The notes beneath the pieces are model-generated. The model was not told the DNA's origin. It did no database searches and worked only from the letters and a program-made list of their open reading frames with translations. The position numbers and the translations under genes were made by a program. DNA of 39,844 nt from Campylobacteraceae bacterium. GTDB taxonomy: Bacteria; Campylobacterota; Campylobacteria; Campylobacterales; Sulfurovaceae. Position 1 is the first letter of the stretch, and each line of letters opens with the position of its first letter. The DNA lies in NCBI GenBank assembly GCA_027022775.1, contig JALVXO010000126.1, forward strand, positions 1 through 39,844, in the 5' to 3' direction. Positions 29,317 to 38,871 of this stretch are shown here, one piece after another.

Positions 29317-29847
29317 TTATAACCTCTTTTGATAATATGTAAAATAGATTACTGCTGTTAAATTGGGTAAAAAGAGGGTTGGTATGTAGTATAGTTTGTC
29401 TAAATTACCGCTTTTTATAAGTGTCAGCAGAGCTAGCACAAATATGGCGTAAGCCCCCAGTCTTAAGGGGTTAAAAGCTCTGACGGCATCTTTAAAACTG
29501 TTTAATACCCCTCTTCTGTTCTGCTTTAACAGCTTTTTTTCCTCTTTAATTATATCTTTTATACTTCTATTTTCGTTAATTTGTGTCAATTGGGCATTTT
29601 CATCATACAGATTAAAAGGGTCATCTATTTTATCTACCGTATCGCGGCTGTCTATATCGAAAGCTCCGGCATCAAGACGGCTTTTTACCATATTTTCGTA
29701 ATTTTTAAATGTGCTCAAAATCACAAGAGCCGAACTTGCATAAGCTGTAACAAAACTTATAAGCTGCGCTTTTGAAGAGAATGGCAGCAAAATCCCCACG
29801 CAGATTAAAGCAACAGCAATTAAAAACAGAATCAGCCTAATAAACAC
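29317..29847 (-). CDS. Hypothetical integral membrane protein
   Basis: Hydrophobic N- and C-terminal segments; abuts the AtpZ/AtpI-like gene. Confidence 0.7.
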   Translation of the reverse strand: MFIRLILFLIAVALICVGILLPFSSKAQLISFVTAYASSALVILSTFKNYENMVKSRLDAGAFDIDSRDTVDKIDDPFNLYDENAQLTQINENRSIKDIIKEEKKLLKQNRRGVLNSFKDAVRAFNPLRLGAYAIFVLALLTLIKSGNLDKLYYIPTLFLPNLTAVIYFTYYQKRL

Positions 29848-30167
29848 TAATAATCATCCTCTTCATCGCTATTGTCGTAAGTTCTTCTTGCGTATTTTGG
29901 GTCTTTTGCCAATTCATCCAACTCTTTTTTCTGCTTTTTATACGCTTTGTAAACATTTAAAACTGCGCCCCCTACTCCCCAAAATACACCCAGCCAAAAG
30001 AGCCACTCATATCCAAAGAGTTTGCGCATTCCATAACCTAAACCTACCCCTATCGCAACCGCAACCACAATAGAGATACCCAAGCTTAAATCGTTTGCTG
30101 CACTGACAGCTTTTTTATATTTTGGCTCTTGCTCCATTTTATCCTCTGATTTCGCGCATTGTTTCAT
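29847..30167 (-). CDS. AtpZ/AtpI family protein
   Basis: [56 protein letters not shown] two-TM signature. Confidence 0.85.
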   Translation of the reverse strand: MKQCAKSEDKMEQEPKYKKAVSAANDLSLGISIVVAVAIGVGLGYGMRKLFGYEWLFWLGVFWGVGGAVLNVYKAYKKQKKELDELAKDPKYARRTYDNSDEEDDY

Positions 30168-31425
30168 AAGCTGCTATTATAGCCTCTTCTATCATTTCAT
30201 CTGTCATTGCTGTGCTTATGAACCCTGTCTCAAAAGCAGAACATGCCAAATAGATGCCTCTTCTTAACATTCCGCTGTGGAATTTTGCAAATGTTTCGGT
30301 ATCGCTAGATAGAGCGTCATCAAAATTTTTAACCTCTTTATCGCTAAAGAAATACCCAAACATAGAGCCGCGCACCTCAGTTACCAAAGGAATCTCTTCT
30401 GCATCTGCTGCAGCTTTAAAGCCTTTCATCAGCCGTTTTGCTTTTTTGCCAAGCTCTACATAAATTGCAGGGTTGTGTTTCAGTTTTCTTAAACTTGCAA
30501 GGCCTGCCGCCATTGCAACAGGGTTTCCGCTTAAAGTTCCTGCCTGATATACAGGTCCTTCGGGAGAGAGCCTTTCCATTATGTCAATTCTTCCGCCAAA
30601 TGCGCCAACCGGCATACCGCCTCCTATAACCTTGCCAAGGGTTACCAAATCGGGTTTAACCTGCGTAATTCCCTGCGCGCCTGTAAGTGTTGCCCTAAAT
30701 CCGCTCATAACCTCATCAAAAATCAAAAGCGCACCGTGCTCATTACAAAGCTCTCTTAAGCCTTCTAAAAACTCTTCGCTTGCAGGCACAAGCCCCATAT
30801 TTCCGGCAATCGGCTCTATGATTACACAAGCAATATCACCGCTCTCTTGAAAACATTTTTTAACGCTCTCTAAATCGTTGTAGGTTGCCAAAAGTGTGTG
30901 TTTTGTCAAATCTTCAGGCACGCCGGGGCTGCTTGGTGTTCCAAATGTTGCTGCGCCGCTGCCTGCTTGAACAAGCAAAGAGTCGCTGTGCCCGTGGTAG
31001 CAGCCTGCAAATTTAACAATATCGTTTTTGCCTGTAAAGCCTCTTGCCAGTCTTAATGCGCTCATTACCGCTTCGGTTCCCGAATTTACAAAGCGTACTT
31101 TATCTATGCTGTCAAAAAGCGTTACAATCTCTTTTGCCAGCTCGGTTTCTAGCTCTGTAGGCGCGCCGAAACTCAAACCTTTTTTTGCCGTTTCGATAAC
31201 CGCCTCTTCTATATCTTTGTCGCAGTGCCCAAAAATTAAAGGTCCCCAGCTTTGCACAAAATCTATATATCTGTTGCCGTCAATATCAAAAAGGTAAGCC
31301 CCCTCCCCTCTTTCGATAAACGGCGGTGTTCCGCCGACACTTCCAAATGCGCGAACCGGAGAATCAACACCGCCTGGAATATATCTGCTAGCTTCTGCAA
31401 ATGCCAATTTGCTTTTTTCAAACAT
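30139..31425 (-). CDS. hemL: Glutamate-1-semialdehyde 2,1-aminomutase
   Basis: [71 protein letters not shown]. Confidence 0.97.
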   Translation of the reverse strand: MFEKSKLAFAEASRYIPGGVDSPVRAFGSVGGTPPFIERGEGAYLFDIDGNRYIDFVQSWGPLIFGHCDKDIEEAVIETAKKGLSFGAPTELETELAKEIVTLFDSIDKVRFVNSGTEAVMSALRLARGFTGKNDIVKFAGCYHGHSDSLLVQAGSGAATFGTPSSPGVPEDLTKHTLLATYNDLESVKKCFQESGDIACVIIEPIAGNMGLVPASEEFLEGLRELCNEHGALLIFDEVMSGFRATLTGAQGITQVKPDLVTLGKVIGGGMPVGAFGGRIDIMERLSPEGPVYQAGTLSGNPVAMAAGLASLRKLKHNPAIYVELGKKAKRLMKGFKAAADAEEIPLVTEVRGSMFGYFFSDKEVKNFDDALSSDTETFAKFHSGMLRRGIYLACSAFETGFISTAMTDEMIEEAIIAAYETMREIRG

Positions 31426-31449
31426 GGTTTATCCTTTTTTTGGTGAAGA

Positions 31450-31557
31450 TTAGAGCCAAGAGCTAACAAAGTGGCTTCGCCTTTTTTTAAGCAGCAAAGC
31501 CGCTAATATTAAACGCGGCGTTAGCCGCACCTTTTCGCTCTACGCTCTTAGCTCTAA
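31450..31557. repeat. Nested inverted repeat at the 3' end of the HAD phosphatase gene
   Basis: TTAGAGCCAAGAGC (31450-31463) / GCTCTTAGCTCTAA (31544-31557), 13 of 14 complementary; inner GTGGCTTCGCC.../GGCGTTAGCCGCAC and AGCCGC/GCGGCG arms. Confidence 0.75.
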
Positions 31558-32189
31558 GCTTTTACATAATTATACAAAAAAAACTCTTCTATCTCTTTTG
31601 CAACCTGCTTTGGTGAATTTAAAAGTTTTGAATTTCCTGCGCCAAATGCTACGCGGATAAATTTTACCCCTGCTGCTTTGGCTGCCAGTTCATCTCTGTC
31701 GCTGTCGCCTACAAAAACCGTTGTTTTGGGGGTTTCGCAGTTTCTTTGCATAAGTTTTATCAGCATTTCGGGTGAGGGTTTGCCCTCTTTTACATCATCC
31801 CAGCAGATTATATCGTCAAAATATCTGTCTATTTTTAAATGTTTCAAAGCTTCAAGAGCAGAGTGCCTGTAGGCATTTGTAGCAATTGCCAGTTTAACTT
31901 TTAAAGATTTCAACTCTTTTAGCATCTCTTCCACGCCGTCAAACAGAACAAGCTCTCTGTCGTGGTTTGCTGTATAATACTCTTTAAACCACCGCTCATG
32001 AATCGGTTCTATTTTATCAATGCCGTAAAAAAATTGTGCCAAGTTGCAGCGGGGATTGTTTATCTGTTCTATAACAGTTTTGGAATCCAGCGGTTTTAAA
32101 CCAAGTTTGCCCCTGACATAATTTATTGCATTTGTCAAAACAGTGGAGCTGTCAACCAGCGTGCCGTCCATATCAAAAACAGCCAGCAC
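31554..32189 (-). CDS. HAD-family phosphatase (Gph-like)
   Basis: LAVFDMDGTLVDSS; LAIATNAYRHSALEAL; GKPSPEMLIKLM; FVGDSDRDELAAKAAG. Confidence 0.92.
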   Translation of the reverse strand: MLAVFDMDGTLVDSSTVLTNAINYVRGKLGLKPLDSKTVIEQINNPRCNLAQFFYGIDKIEPIHERWFKEYYTANHDRELVLFDGVEEMLKELKSLKVKLAIATNAYRHSALEALKHLKIDRYFDDIICWDDVKEGKPSPEMLIKLMQRNCETPKTTVFVGDSDRDELAAKAAGVKFIRVAFGAGNSKLLNSPKQVAKEIEEFFLYNYVKA

Positions 32190-33094
32190 TATTTTTTGCT
32201 CCGATTTAATGCAAATATATAAATTGCCAAACCGATTATCAGAGCGGTAATTGCCAAAATCAGACCGCCTGCATAAAGCAGTTTAGAAGAGTCTGTAATT
32301 GCAAATTTAAACACCAGCATCAGCGCTTCTATTGAGAGAGCAATAATAATAGAACCCAAAAAGCGCACCATAGTTTTGTGTATATCGCTTTCGTGCTGCT
32401 TTCTGTGCTCTCCCAGAACTTCCTCTTCGTAAAGCGCTTTTACTAAATCGAAAATCGCTAAAGAGAGTGTCAGCAAAATTGTGGATTCAAAAACATTTTT
32501 TATATCCACCTCTTCAATATGAATTCCCATATCAAAAAAGCTTACAATACCTTTTACAAAAAGCATTAAAGCTACAAAAAGCAAAGCAGTGCTGAAAGCT
32601 GCATATATAAGTTTTGCCACTTTCCCGCTTAACGCATCTATAGAAGAACGGCTGACCATCCGCAAAATATTTTGCAAAGAGATATCGATGCATAAAATGT
32701 AAATCAGTTTGCCGTTTTCATCAAAAATCGGATATGCAGATGTGACTACCAGATTGTTGCTTTTAATAGATGGGTAAGGGTCGGTTAAAATACATTTTTT
32801 ATCGCGTATAACCCTGTAATAATACGCACGTGTGCTTCTGTTTTCACCAACCCCTTTGCGCGCATATTTAGGGTCCAGGCTGATTGTATTTATAACCTGC
32901 TTTCCATTTGCATCCAAAATATACATTGCATCGACATATTTTAATGTTTTTGCAACACTTTTTAAACCCACTTTTAAATCTTTAAGTTCAATGCCAGGCA
33001 CCCTGTTTGGAACAGCCCTGCTTAATATATAACATAAGTAAGCTCTGGCTTTTGTGCGTATCTGCGAAAATTCATCTATCTCTTTAATTGTCAT
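32189..33094 (-). CDS. Membrane protein with PDC/Cache-like sensor region
   Basis: Domain with YYYRVIRDKKCILTDPYPSIKSNNLVVTSAYPIFDENGKLIYILCIDISL followed by TM segments; no kinase or GGDEF domain seen. Confidence 0.75.
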   Translation of the reverse strand: MTIKEIDEFSQIRTKARAYLCYILSRAVPNRVPGIELKDLKVGLKSVAKTLKYVDAMYILDANGKQVINTISLDPKYARKGVGENRSTRAYYYRVIRDKKCILTDPYPSIKSNNLVVTSAYPIFDENGKLIYILCIDISLQNILRMVSRSSIDALSGKVAKLIYAAFSTALLFVALMLFVKGIVSFFDMGIHIEEVDIKNVFESTILLTLSLAIFDLVKALYEEEVLGEHRKQHESDIHKTMVRFLGSIIIALSIEALMLVFKFAITDSSKLLYAGGLILAITALIIGLAIYIFALNRSKK

Positions 33095-33905
33095 TAAGCT
33101 CCCCTATTACTTTGCCAAAATTTACTTTCTGATTCTCATTAATATACCATTTAATTGCATTTTTCTGGCTTAAAACAACAATTGTAGAACCCATCTCAAA
33201 CCATCCGAAAAGCTCTCCTTTTTTAAACTCTTTTGGAGTTTCATATTTAAAAAGAACCGGCCTTTTTGCATTAATATTTGTTTTTAAAGCAGGCTCGAAT
33301 GTTACAACTATTTTGCCGACATTAAGCGCCCCTATAAGTACAATAAAATGTTTATGGCCGAACCTATCAAGAATTTCTAAAACCACTCTCTCATTCTCAA
33401 GATAGAGATTTTTTTTCTTTTTTAAAAGCGGTATATTAACTGGAAAAAGCTTGCCAGGAATATGGAGTAAAGAGAGCACTTTAACATCAAACGGAAAGTG
33501 GTATCTATGGTAATCTTTAGGAGATAGATAAAAATTTATAAACTCACCCTCCTCCAAAACTTTATAATCATTCCCTTTTAAACCTATCAATTCATTTATG
33601 TTATACTCCATCCCTTTAATCTGGTATGCTCTATTTTGGTTAATTTGGCCGGCAGCAACAACTATTGCATCGCAAGGAGAAATAACAGAATTTATTCTGG
33701 CATCTATAAGAGGCTCTTTTTCCAATGCCCTGGTAAAAAGGGCAACAAGAGAGTTATACTCTTTAGGGCTTTTAAAGTTGCTCATATTAAGCCCCAGCAG
33801 TTTGACATAAGAGATATTTATGAAATTCTGAACAGGTTTGCTAAATTTCTTCGCTGCAAACTTTCCAAAGGCATAAGAGATAAAAGAGCTAAAATGCCTA
33901 CCCAT
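33084..33905 (-). CDS. psd: Phosphatidylserine decarboxylase
   Basis: SPCDAIVVAAGQI; YLSPKDYHRYHFPFD; IPGKLFPVN; WFEMGSTIVVL cleavage region. Confidence 0.95.
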   Translation of the reverse strand: MGRHFSSFISYAFGKFAAKKFSKPVQNFINISYVKLLGLNMSNFKSPKEYNSLVALFTRALEKEPLIDARINSVISPCDAIVVAAGQINQNRAYQIKGMEYNINELIGLKGNDYKVLEEGEFINFYLSPKDYHRYHFPFDVKVLSLLHIPGKLFPVNIPLLKKKKNLYLENERVVLEILDRFGHKHFIVLIGALNVGKIVVTFEPALKTNINAKRPVLFKYETPKEFKKGELFGWFEMGSTIVVLSQKNAIKWYINENQKVNFGKVIGELNDN

Positions 33906-34764
33906 TTATCCCCTTTTTATCGTAATACTCAATTGAACCTTTCTTACTGTAATACTCCAGGGCCTCTTTCATAAGTTCAATATGGTAATTCTCTTGATAA
34001 TTGATAAAATCAAAAAATCTAGAAAGCTCTTCACTGTCTCTAGCAACAGATTCAGAAAGAGTTTTACACTGCTCTTTAGCAGCAAGCTCTTCATCTATGC
34101 CGTCTTTTAAAAACTGCACCACATCCTCTATTTGGTAAAGAGATTTATGCAAAACCCTTGGAACTGCCAATATTCCCATCTCTGCCATCATATTGCCAAA
34201 GCTTTTTAAATGGAAAAAGCTCTCATCCACCAAAATCTGGAAAATTTTATTCAAAAAATCATCATTAAAATGGGCTTTTAGGTAATTGTAAATCATAATA
34301 AGCTCATACTCTTTGTAACTCTCTTCGAATAGAAACAGTGTAAATGAGTCAACAGCTTCCTGAGAAAGATTTATATCTTTATATGTTCTATTTGCATCAA
34401 AAGCTGTAATCTTTTCATCTTTAAGAGTATTTACTGTAAAGCGTATATAGTCCCAATCTGTTTCTAACCTAAAACGCAAAGCTTCGTTTTGAATATTTGG
34501 AAGCATCAATTCTAATTCATTCAATCTTGATGCAATATTGCTTAAAATCATTTTTAAATTACCCACCTTTATAGGCACATTGTCACGGTTATAATCGTAA
34601 TCAATTCCGGCTTTTATAAGTTCGCGCTCTATCCATGTAAAATGGCGGAAAAGAATATCGCTAAAGTCATTCAATACAGTTTTATTCTCAACGGTTTTAC
34701 TCATAAAAGATGCCATTAAAGTTACAATCCACGCCTCGTGGGTCTTTTTTAAAACATTTACCAT
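33898..34764 (-). CDS. Hypothetical all-alpha protein, candidate ferritin-like diiron fold
   Basis: Helical, with ESYKEYE, DESFFHLK and QENYHIELM Glu/His-containing segments resembling four-helix diiron ligands. Confidence 0.6.
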   Translation of the reverse strand: MVNVLKKTHEAWIVTLMASFMSKTVENKTVLNDFSDILFRHFTWIERELIKAGIDYDYNRDNVPIKVGNLKMILSNIASRLNELELMLPNIQNEALRFRLETDWDYIRFTVNTLKDEKITAFDANRTYKDINLSQEAVDSFTLFLFEESYKEYELIMIYNYLKAHFNDDFLNKIFQILVDESFFHLKSFGNMMAEMGILAVPRVLHKSLYQIEDVVQFLKDGIDEELAAKEQCKTLSESVARDSEELSRFFDFINYQENYHIELMKEALEYYSKKGSIEYYDKKGING

Positions 34765-35237
34765 TACTCCTCCTTTGCTGCTTGAGCGCTGAACTCTTTA
34801 TCGGGCGAGCAGCTCTGCTCTATTTTATAAATAAGTGTTTTTTTCTCCCCTGTCTCCTGGCTTAAAAGATAACCATCCATTGCCGCTTTTAAAGCAACCG
34901 CCACCATTTCGGAACATGCAGCTTCTTCAGGAGGTACACTCTCTAGCATCCCCAAAGTTACAGCAATCAACTCTTCGCATTTATCAAAAGTTAAATCGCG
35001 CGCTTCCTGGGTGATAATTGAGCCAGCAACAACAGTTGTCATACAAGCAATTGCTTCAAAAGCGATATCTGAAATAAAATAGTCATTGCAATCTTTCTCT
35101 ACCTTTATATAAATAATCACTTTTTCCCCATTTAGCGGGTTTTCTCCAATTCCAATACTGTCTGGATTTTCCATTCTGCCGTAATTATTTGGATTGGACA
35201 TATGGGCGATAATCTCTTCATCCATATTTTGCATCAA
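34764..35237 (-). CDS. IscU/NifU-N-like iron-sulfur scaffold protein, degenerate first ligand site
   Basis: MSNPNNYGRMENPDSIGIGENPLNGEKVIIYIKVE..., FEAIACMTTVVAGSIIT, ACSEMVAVALKAAMDGY; first Cys site reads NPLNGE. Confidence 0.8.
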   Translation of the reverse strand: MMQNMDEEIIAHMSNPNNYGRMENPDSIGIGENPLNGEKVIIYIKVEKDCNDYFISDIAFEAIACMTTVVAGSIITQEARDLTFDKCEELIAVTLGMLESVPPEEAACSEMVAVALKAAMDGYLLSQETGEKKTLIYKIEQSCSPDKEFSAQAAKEE

Positions 35238-35391
35238 GATTCCTTTGGATAGTTTTATTTATGTTATTATACATAGATAATACCTAAAATGTAATTTTTT
35301 TTGTTAAAACTTTTTATATTTTTAGCTTAATATTCTATTTTTTTATATTTTGAGGTATAATATTCACTAAAATACTCGATTTAGGAGCAGT

Positions 35392-35772
35392 ATGAATACT
35401 CAAAAAGTGATTTCGGGATTTTTTATTATTTTGGCGATGACGCTTAACTTTGGCTTTTTTTACGGAGATATTGATAATTTTGCACACCACAGTCCTTATG
35501 AACTGTTTGCCACAATTGTTGTAAACCTTATCGCAACAGTTTTAAAACTGGGTGATAAAACACAGCTTGGCTCTGTGCTTTTGGCAACAAGCCTTGTTGC
35601 AGATATTCAGCTTATATCTGCCGCTATTGTATGGGGCATTTCTGTATATGCCACAAGCGGCGGAATACAAGACAGTGCCCAGATTATCGTTTCGCTCTCA
35701 GGCGGTGCGCTAATGGCTAATGTTGTATCTGTAATTCTGTTTATGGGCGATACCTTAAAATCCAAAAGGTAA
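35392..35772 (+). CDS. Small membrane protein (DUF6394-like)
   Basis: Three to four hydrophobic segments; ends 2 bp before the K+ channel gene. Confidence 0.7.
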   Translation: MNTQKVISGFFIILAMTLNFGFFYGDIDNFAHHSPYELFATIVVNLIATVLKLGDKTQLGSVLLATSLVADIQLISAAIVWGISVYATSGGIQDSAQIIVSLSGGALMANVVSVILFMGDTLKSKR

Positions 35773-35774
35773 CT

Positions 35775-37475
35775 ATGCACTCCAGTAACATTTTATGGAT
35801 AATCATCCGCAGAATGCGGACCCCCTTTATCGTTATTATTGTCACTTTTGCAATTACAATTTTGGGGCTTGTAATAATCCCCGGAGTCGATGCCCAGGGG
35901 CGTCCATACCACATGAGCTTCCTGGATGCTTTCTACTTTGTAACCTTTATGGCATCCACAATCGGCTTTGGCGAAATACCTTACGAATTTACCTATGCCC
36001 AGAGATTATGGGTTCTTTTTTCTATATATATTGCAGTTATTGGATGGTTTTATGCAATAGGAGCGCTTGTTGCCCTAATTCAAGACAAACAGCTCATAGA
36101 ACAGCTTCGGCTTGCTAAATTCAGCCGCAAAATCAAAGATTTAAAAGAGCCGTTTGTAATTATTTTAGGTTACAATAGTACAACAAAAGAGTTAATCCAT
36201 AAATTAAATGAAGATGGCAAAAGGATTATTGTTATAGACAAATCCCAAGATAAAATAGACGAACTCGAACTGGAAAATTTTATGCCTGAAGTTTATGCCT
36301 TAAAAGCAAATATCGATTCACCAGACAGTTTAAAACTTGCCGGAATTACAAAACGAAACTGTAAAGCGGTTGTTGCCCTTTTTGACAACGATTTTAAAAA
36401 CACAAAAATCGCCCTTCTTGTAAGGCTGCTTAACCCCAAAATGAATGTAATTGTAAAATCTTCCACAAAAGAACAGTCTGAACACCTTAAAAACCTGGGG
36501 GTTAAAAACTTTATTAACCCATTCAACCTGGTTGCAGACAGATTCCATCTTGCACTTACCGCGCCAAATTTATGGAAGCTTGAAATGCTTCTCTTCCAGC
36601 ACAAACAGTATATTAAAAGTTACGAAGAGCTGCCTAAAGGAAAATATATTATATGCGGATACGGCAGAATGGGTAAAGTGCTAAAAGAAGCGCTCGATAA
36701 AGCCCAGCTGGAATCGGTATTTATAGATTTAAAATCTGCCAGTTACAAAGTTAAAAAAAATAGTGCAATTTTTGGCGATGCACAAGATTTTAAAGTGCTG
36801 CTGGAAGCCGGCGTTAAGGATGCTTCTGCCATAATTGCCGCAACCAAAGACGATTTAATAAACCTTACAATTTTGCTCACAGCAAAAAAGATAAATCCAG
36901 AAATTTATACAATTGCAAGAGAGAACACAAATGATGATATTACAATTTTTAACTCTGCAAAAATAGACAGGGCGTATATTATAGAAGAGGTAATATCAGA
37001 ACATGTCCACCGCCAAATTTCGCAGCCTCTTGCAGAGAGATTTTTAAAAGAGCTTTATAAACAAAACGATAAATGGGGCTTGGAGTTAAGTAAAACAATT
37101 AGAACAACAACCGGCTACAACCCCGAACTTTTTGAAATAAGAGTGGTAAAACCGGAAGCTTACGCCCTAACAGATTACTTAAAAAAAGGGGGTATTGTAA
37201 ATTTAGGTTTACTGGCAAGAGATTTAAGCGACAGAAATAGAAGGGCAAAACTTGTCTTTTTGATGGTTAAAAACCGAAAAGAAGAGATTACACTGCTGCC
37301 GGATGACAATTACGAAGTAAAGGTAAGCGACCGGTTCTTAATTGCTGCAACAAAAGAGGCAAAAGAGGATTTTGAACTTTTGGTAAACAATTTAAATGAG
37401 TTCCACTACGCCATAAGCGGCGAAGAGTTGAACAATTGGGCGTTGAGCAAAATATTAAAGAAAAAGGAGAGTTGA
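35775..37475 (+). CDS. Potassium channel with tandem TrkA-N/RCK domains
   Basis: Pore/filter ASTIGFGEIPYEF; two Rossmann starts (FVIILGYNSTTKELIHKL, YIICGYGRMGKVLKEAL); TrkA-C-like C-terminus. Confidence 0.92.
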   Translation: MHSSNILWIIIRRMRTPFIVIIVTFAITILGLVIIPGVDAQGRPYHMSFLDAFYFVTFMASTIGFGEIPYEFTYAQRLWVLFSIYIAVIGWFYAIGALVALIQDKQLIEQLRLAKFSRKIKDLKEPFVIILGYNSTTKELIHKLNEDGKRIIVIDKSQDKIDELELENFMPEVYALKANIDSPDSLKLAGITKRNCKAVVALFDNDFKNTKIALLVRLLNPKMNVIVKSSTKEQSEHLKNLGVKNFINPFNLVADRFHLALTAPNLWKLEMLLFQHKQYIKSYEELPKGKYIICGYGRMGKVLKEALDKAQLESVFIDLKSASYKVKKNSAIFGDAQDFKVLLEAGVKDASAIIAATKDDLINLTILLTAKKINPEIYTIARENTNDDITIFNSAKIDRAYIIEEVISEHVHRQISQPLAERFLKELYKQNDKWGLELSKTIRTTTGYNPELFEIRVVKPEAYALTDYLKKGGIVNLGLLARDLSDRNRRAKLVFLMVKNRKEEITLLPDDNYEVKVSDRFLIAATKEAKEDFELLVNNLNEFHYAISGEELNNWALSKILKKKES

Positions 37476-38692
37476 TGAGAAACACTTTAATAATCGGCGC
37501 AGGCGGCGTTGGAAATGTGGTTGCTTTTAAATGCGCAATGAATAAAGAGAGTTTTGGTAATATCACGCTTGCTAGCAGAACAAAATCTAAATGCGATGAG
37601 ATTGCAAAAAATATAAAAGAAAAAGTGGGTGTTGAAATTGCTACCGCTGCAGTAGATGCGGATAATACGCAAGAGGTTATAGATTTAATTAAAAAGACCG
37701 GTGCAGATATTGTTATAAATGTTGCTCTGCCGTATCAGGATTTGACAATTATGGATGCCTGCAGCGCTACGGGAACTGCATATTTAGATACTGCAAATTA
37801 CGAACATCCAGACACTGCAAAATTTGAATACAAAAAGCAGTGGGAGAGAGATGAAGACTTTAGGAAAGCTGGCACTATGGCACTTCTTGGCAGCGGGTTT
37901 GACCCTGGCGTAACAAATGTTTTTTGCGCATATGCACAAAAGCACTACTTTGACGAAATAGAAACAATAGATATTTTAGACTGCAACGCAGGCGATCACG
38001 GCTACCCCTTTGCAACCAACTTTAACCCGGAAATCAACCTTCGCGAAGTCAGCGCAAAAGGGCGCTACTGGCAAGAGGGCGAGTGGATAGAGACAGAACC
38101 TATGGAGATTAAACAGGTCTGGGATTACCCAGAAATAGGACCGCGCGACAGTTACCTGCTTTACCATGAAGAGATGGAGAGTTTAGTTAAACATATTAAA
38201 GGTTTAAAAAGAATTAGATTCTTTATGACATTTGGCGAAAGCTACCTTACACACATGCGCTGCCTTGAAAATGTGGGGATGCTTGGGATTGAGCCGATTG
38301 AGCACAAGGGGCAAAAAATTATCCCTATCGAATTTTTAAAAACTCTCCTGCCAGACCCGGCAACTTTGGGTCCTAGAACAAAAGGCAAAACAAATATCGG
38401 AATTGTTGCAACAGGTTATAAAAACGGCGAAAAGAAAACTATTTACATTTATCAGGTAAGCGACCACGAAAAGTGCTACCAAGAGGTTTTAAGCCAGGCT
38501 GTAAGCTACACAACCGGCGTGCCTGCAATGATTGGCGCAAAACTGATGCTGGATAAAATATGGTGGAAAGAAGGGGTTTACAACATGGAGCAGTTCGACC
38601 CCGACCCGTTTATGGAAGAGTTAAACAAACAGGGCTTGCCGTGGCAAATTAAAGAGTTAAAAAGCCCGGATGAGTTAAGAGTTGACATTTAA
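37475..38692 (+). CDS. Carboxynorspermidine synthase / saccharopine dehydrogenase-like
   Basis: NTLIIGAGGVGNVVAFKCA; YLDTANYEHPDTAKFEY; LLGSGFDPGVTNVFCAYA; TGVPAMIGAKLML. Start set at 37475 (AAAGGAGAG RBS, TGATG junction). Confidence 0.92.
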   Translation: MRNTLIIGAGGVGNVVAFKCAMNKESFGNITLASRTKSKCDEIAKNIKEKVGVEIATAAVDADNTQEVIDLIKKTGADIVINVALPYQDLTIMDACSATGTAYLDTANYEHPDTAKFEYKKQWERDEDFRKAGTMALLGSGFDPGVTNVFCAYAQKHYFDEIETIDILDCNAGDHGYPFATNFNPEINLREVSAKGRYWQEGEWIETEPMEIKQVWDYPEIGPRDSYLLYHEEMESLVKHIKGLKRIRFFMTFGESYLTHMRCLENVGMLGIEPIEHKGQKIIPIEFLKTLLPDPATLGPRTKGKTNIGIVATGYKNGEKKTIYIYQVSDHEKCYQEVLSQAVSYTTGVPAMIGAKLMLDKIWWKEGVYNMEQFDPDPFMEELNKQGLPWQIKELKSPDELRVDI

Positions 38693-38734
38693 ATTATATC
38701 ACAACCCTCTTCTTTAAGAGGGTGCATAAACTTA

Positions 38735-38783
38735 TAAAATGAAGCTTTCTTATCAAAAAGTGCAAACAGAGAGCTTCATTTTA
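38735..38783. other. Long intergenic hairpin
   Basis: TAAAATGAAGCT (38735-38746) / AGCTTCATTTTA (38772-38783), 12-bp perfect, extendable inward to about 16 bp with one G-T wobble. Confidence 0.65.
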
Positions 38784-38871
38784 TTGTTGCTGCATTGTTG
38801 TATTTTTATGAAGTTAAAGCCTCACTTTAACCCAAGATATTAAACAAAAGAGATAGGATAAAACCAACACA

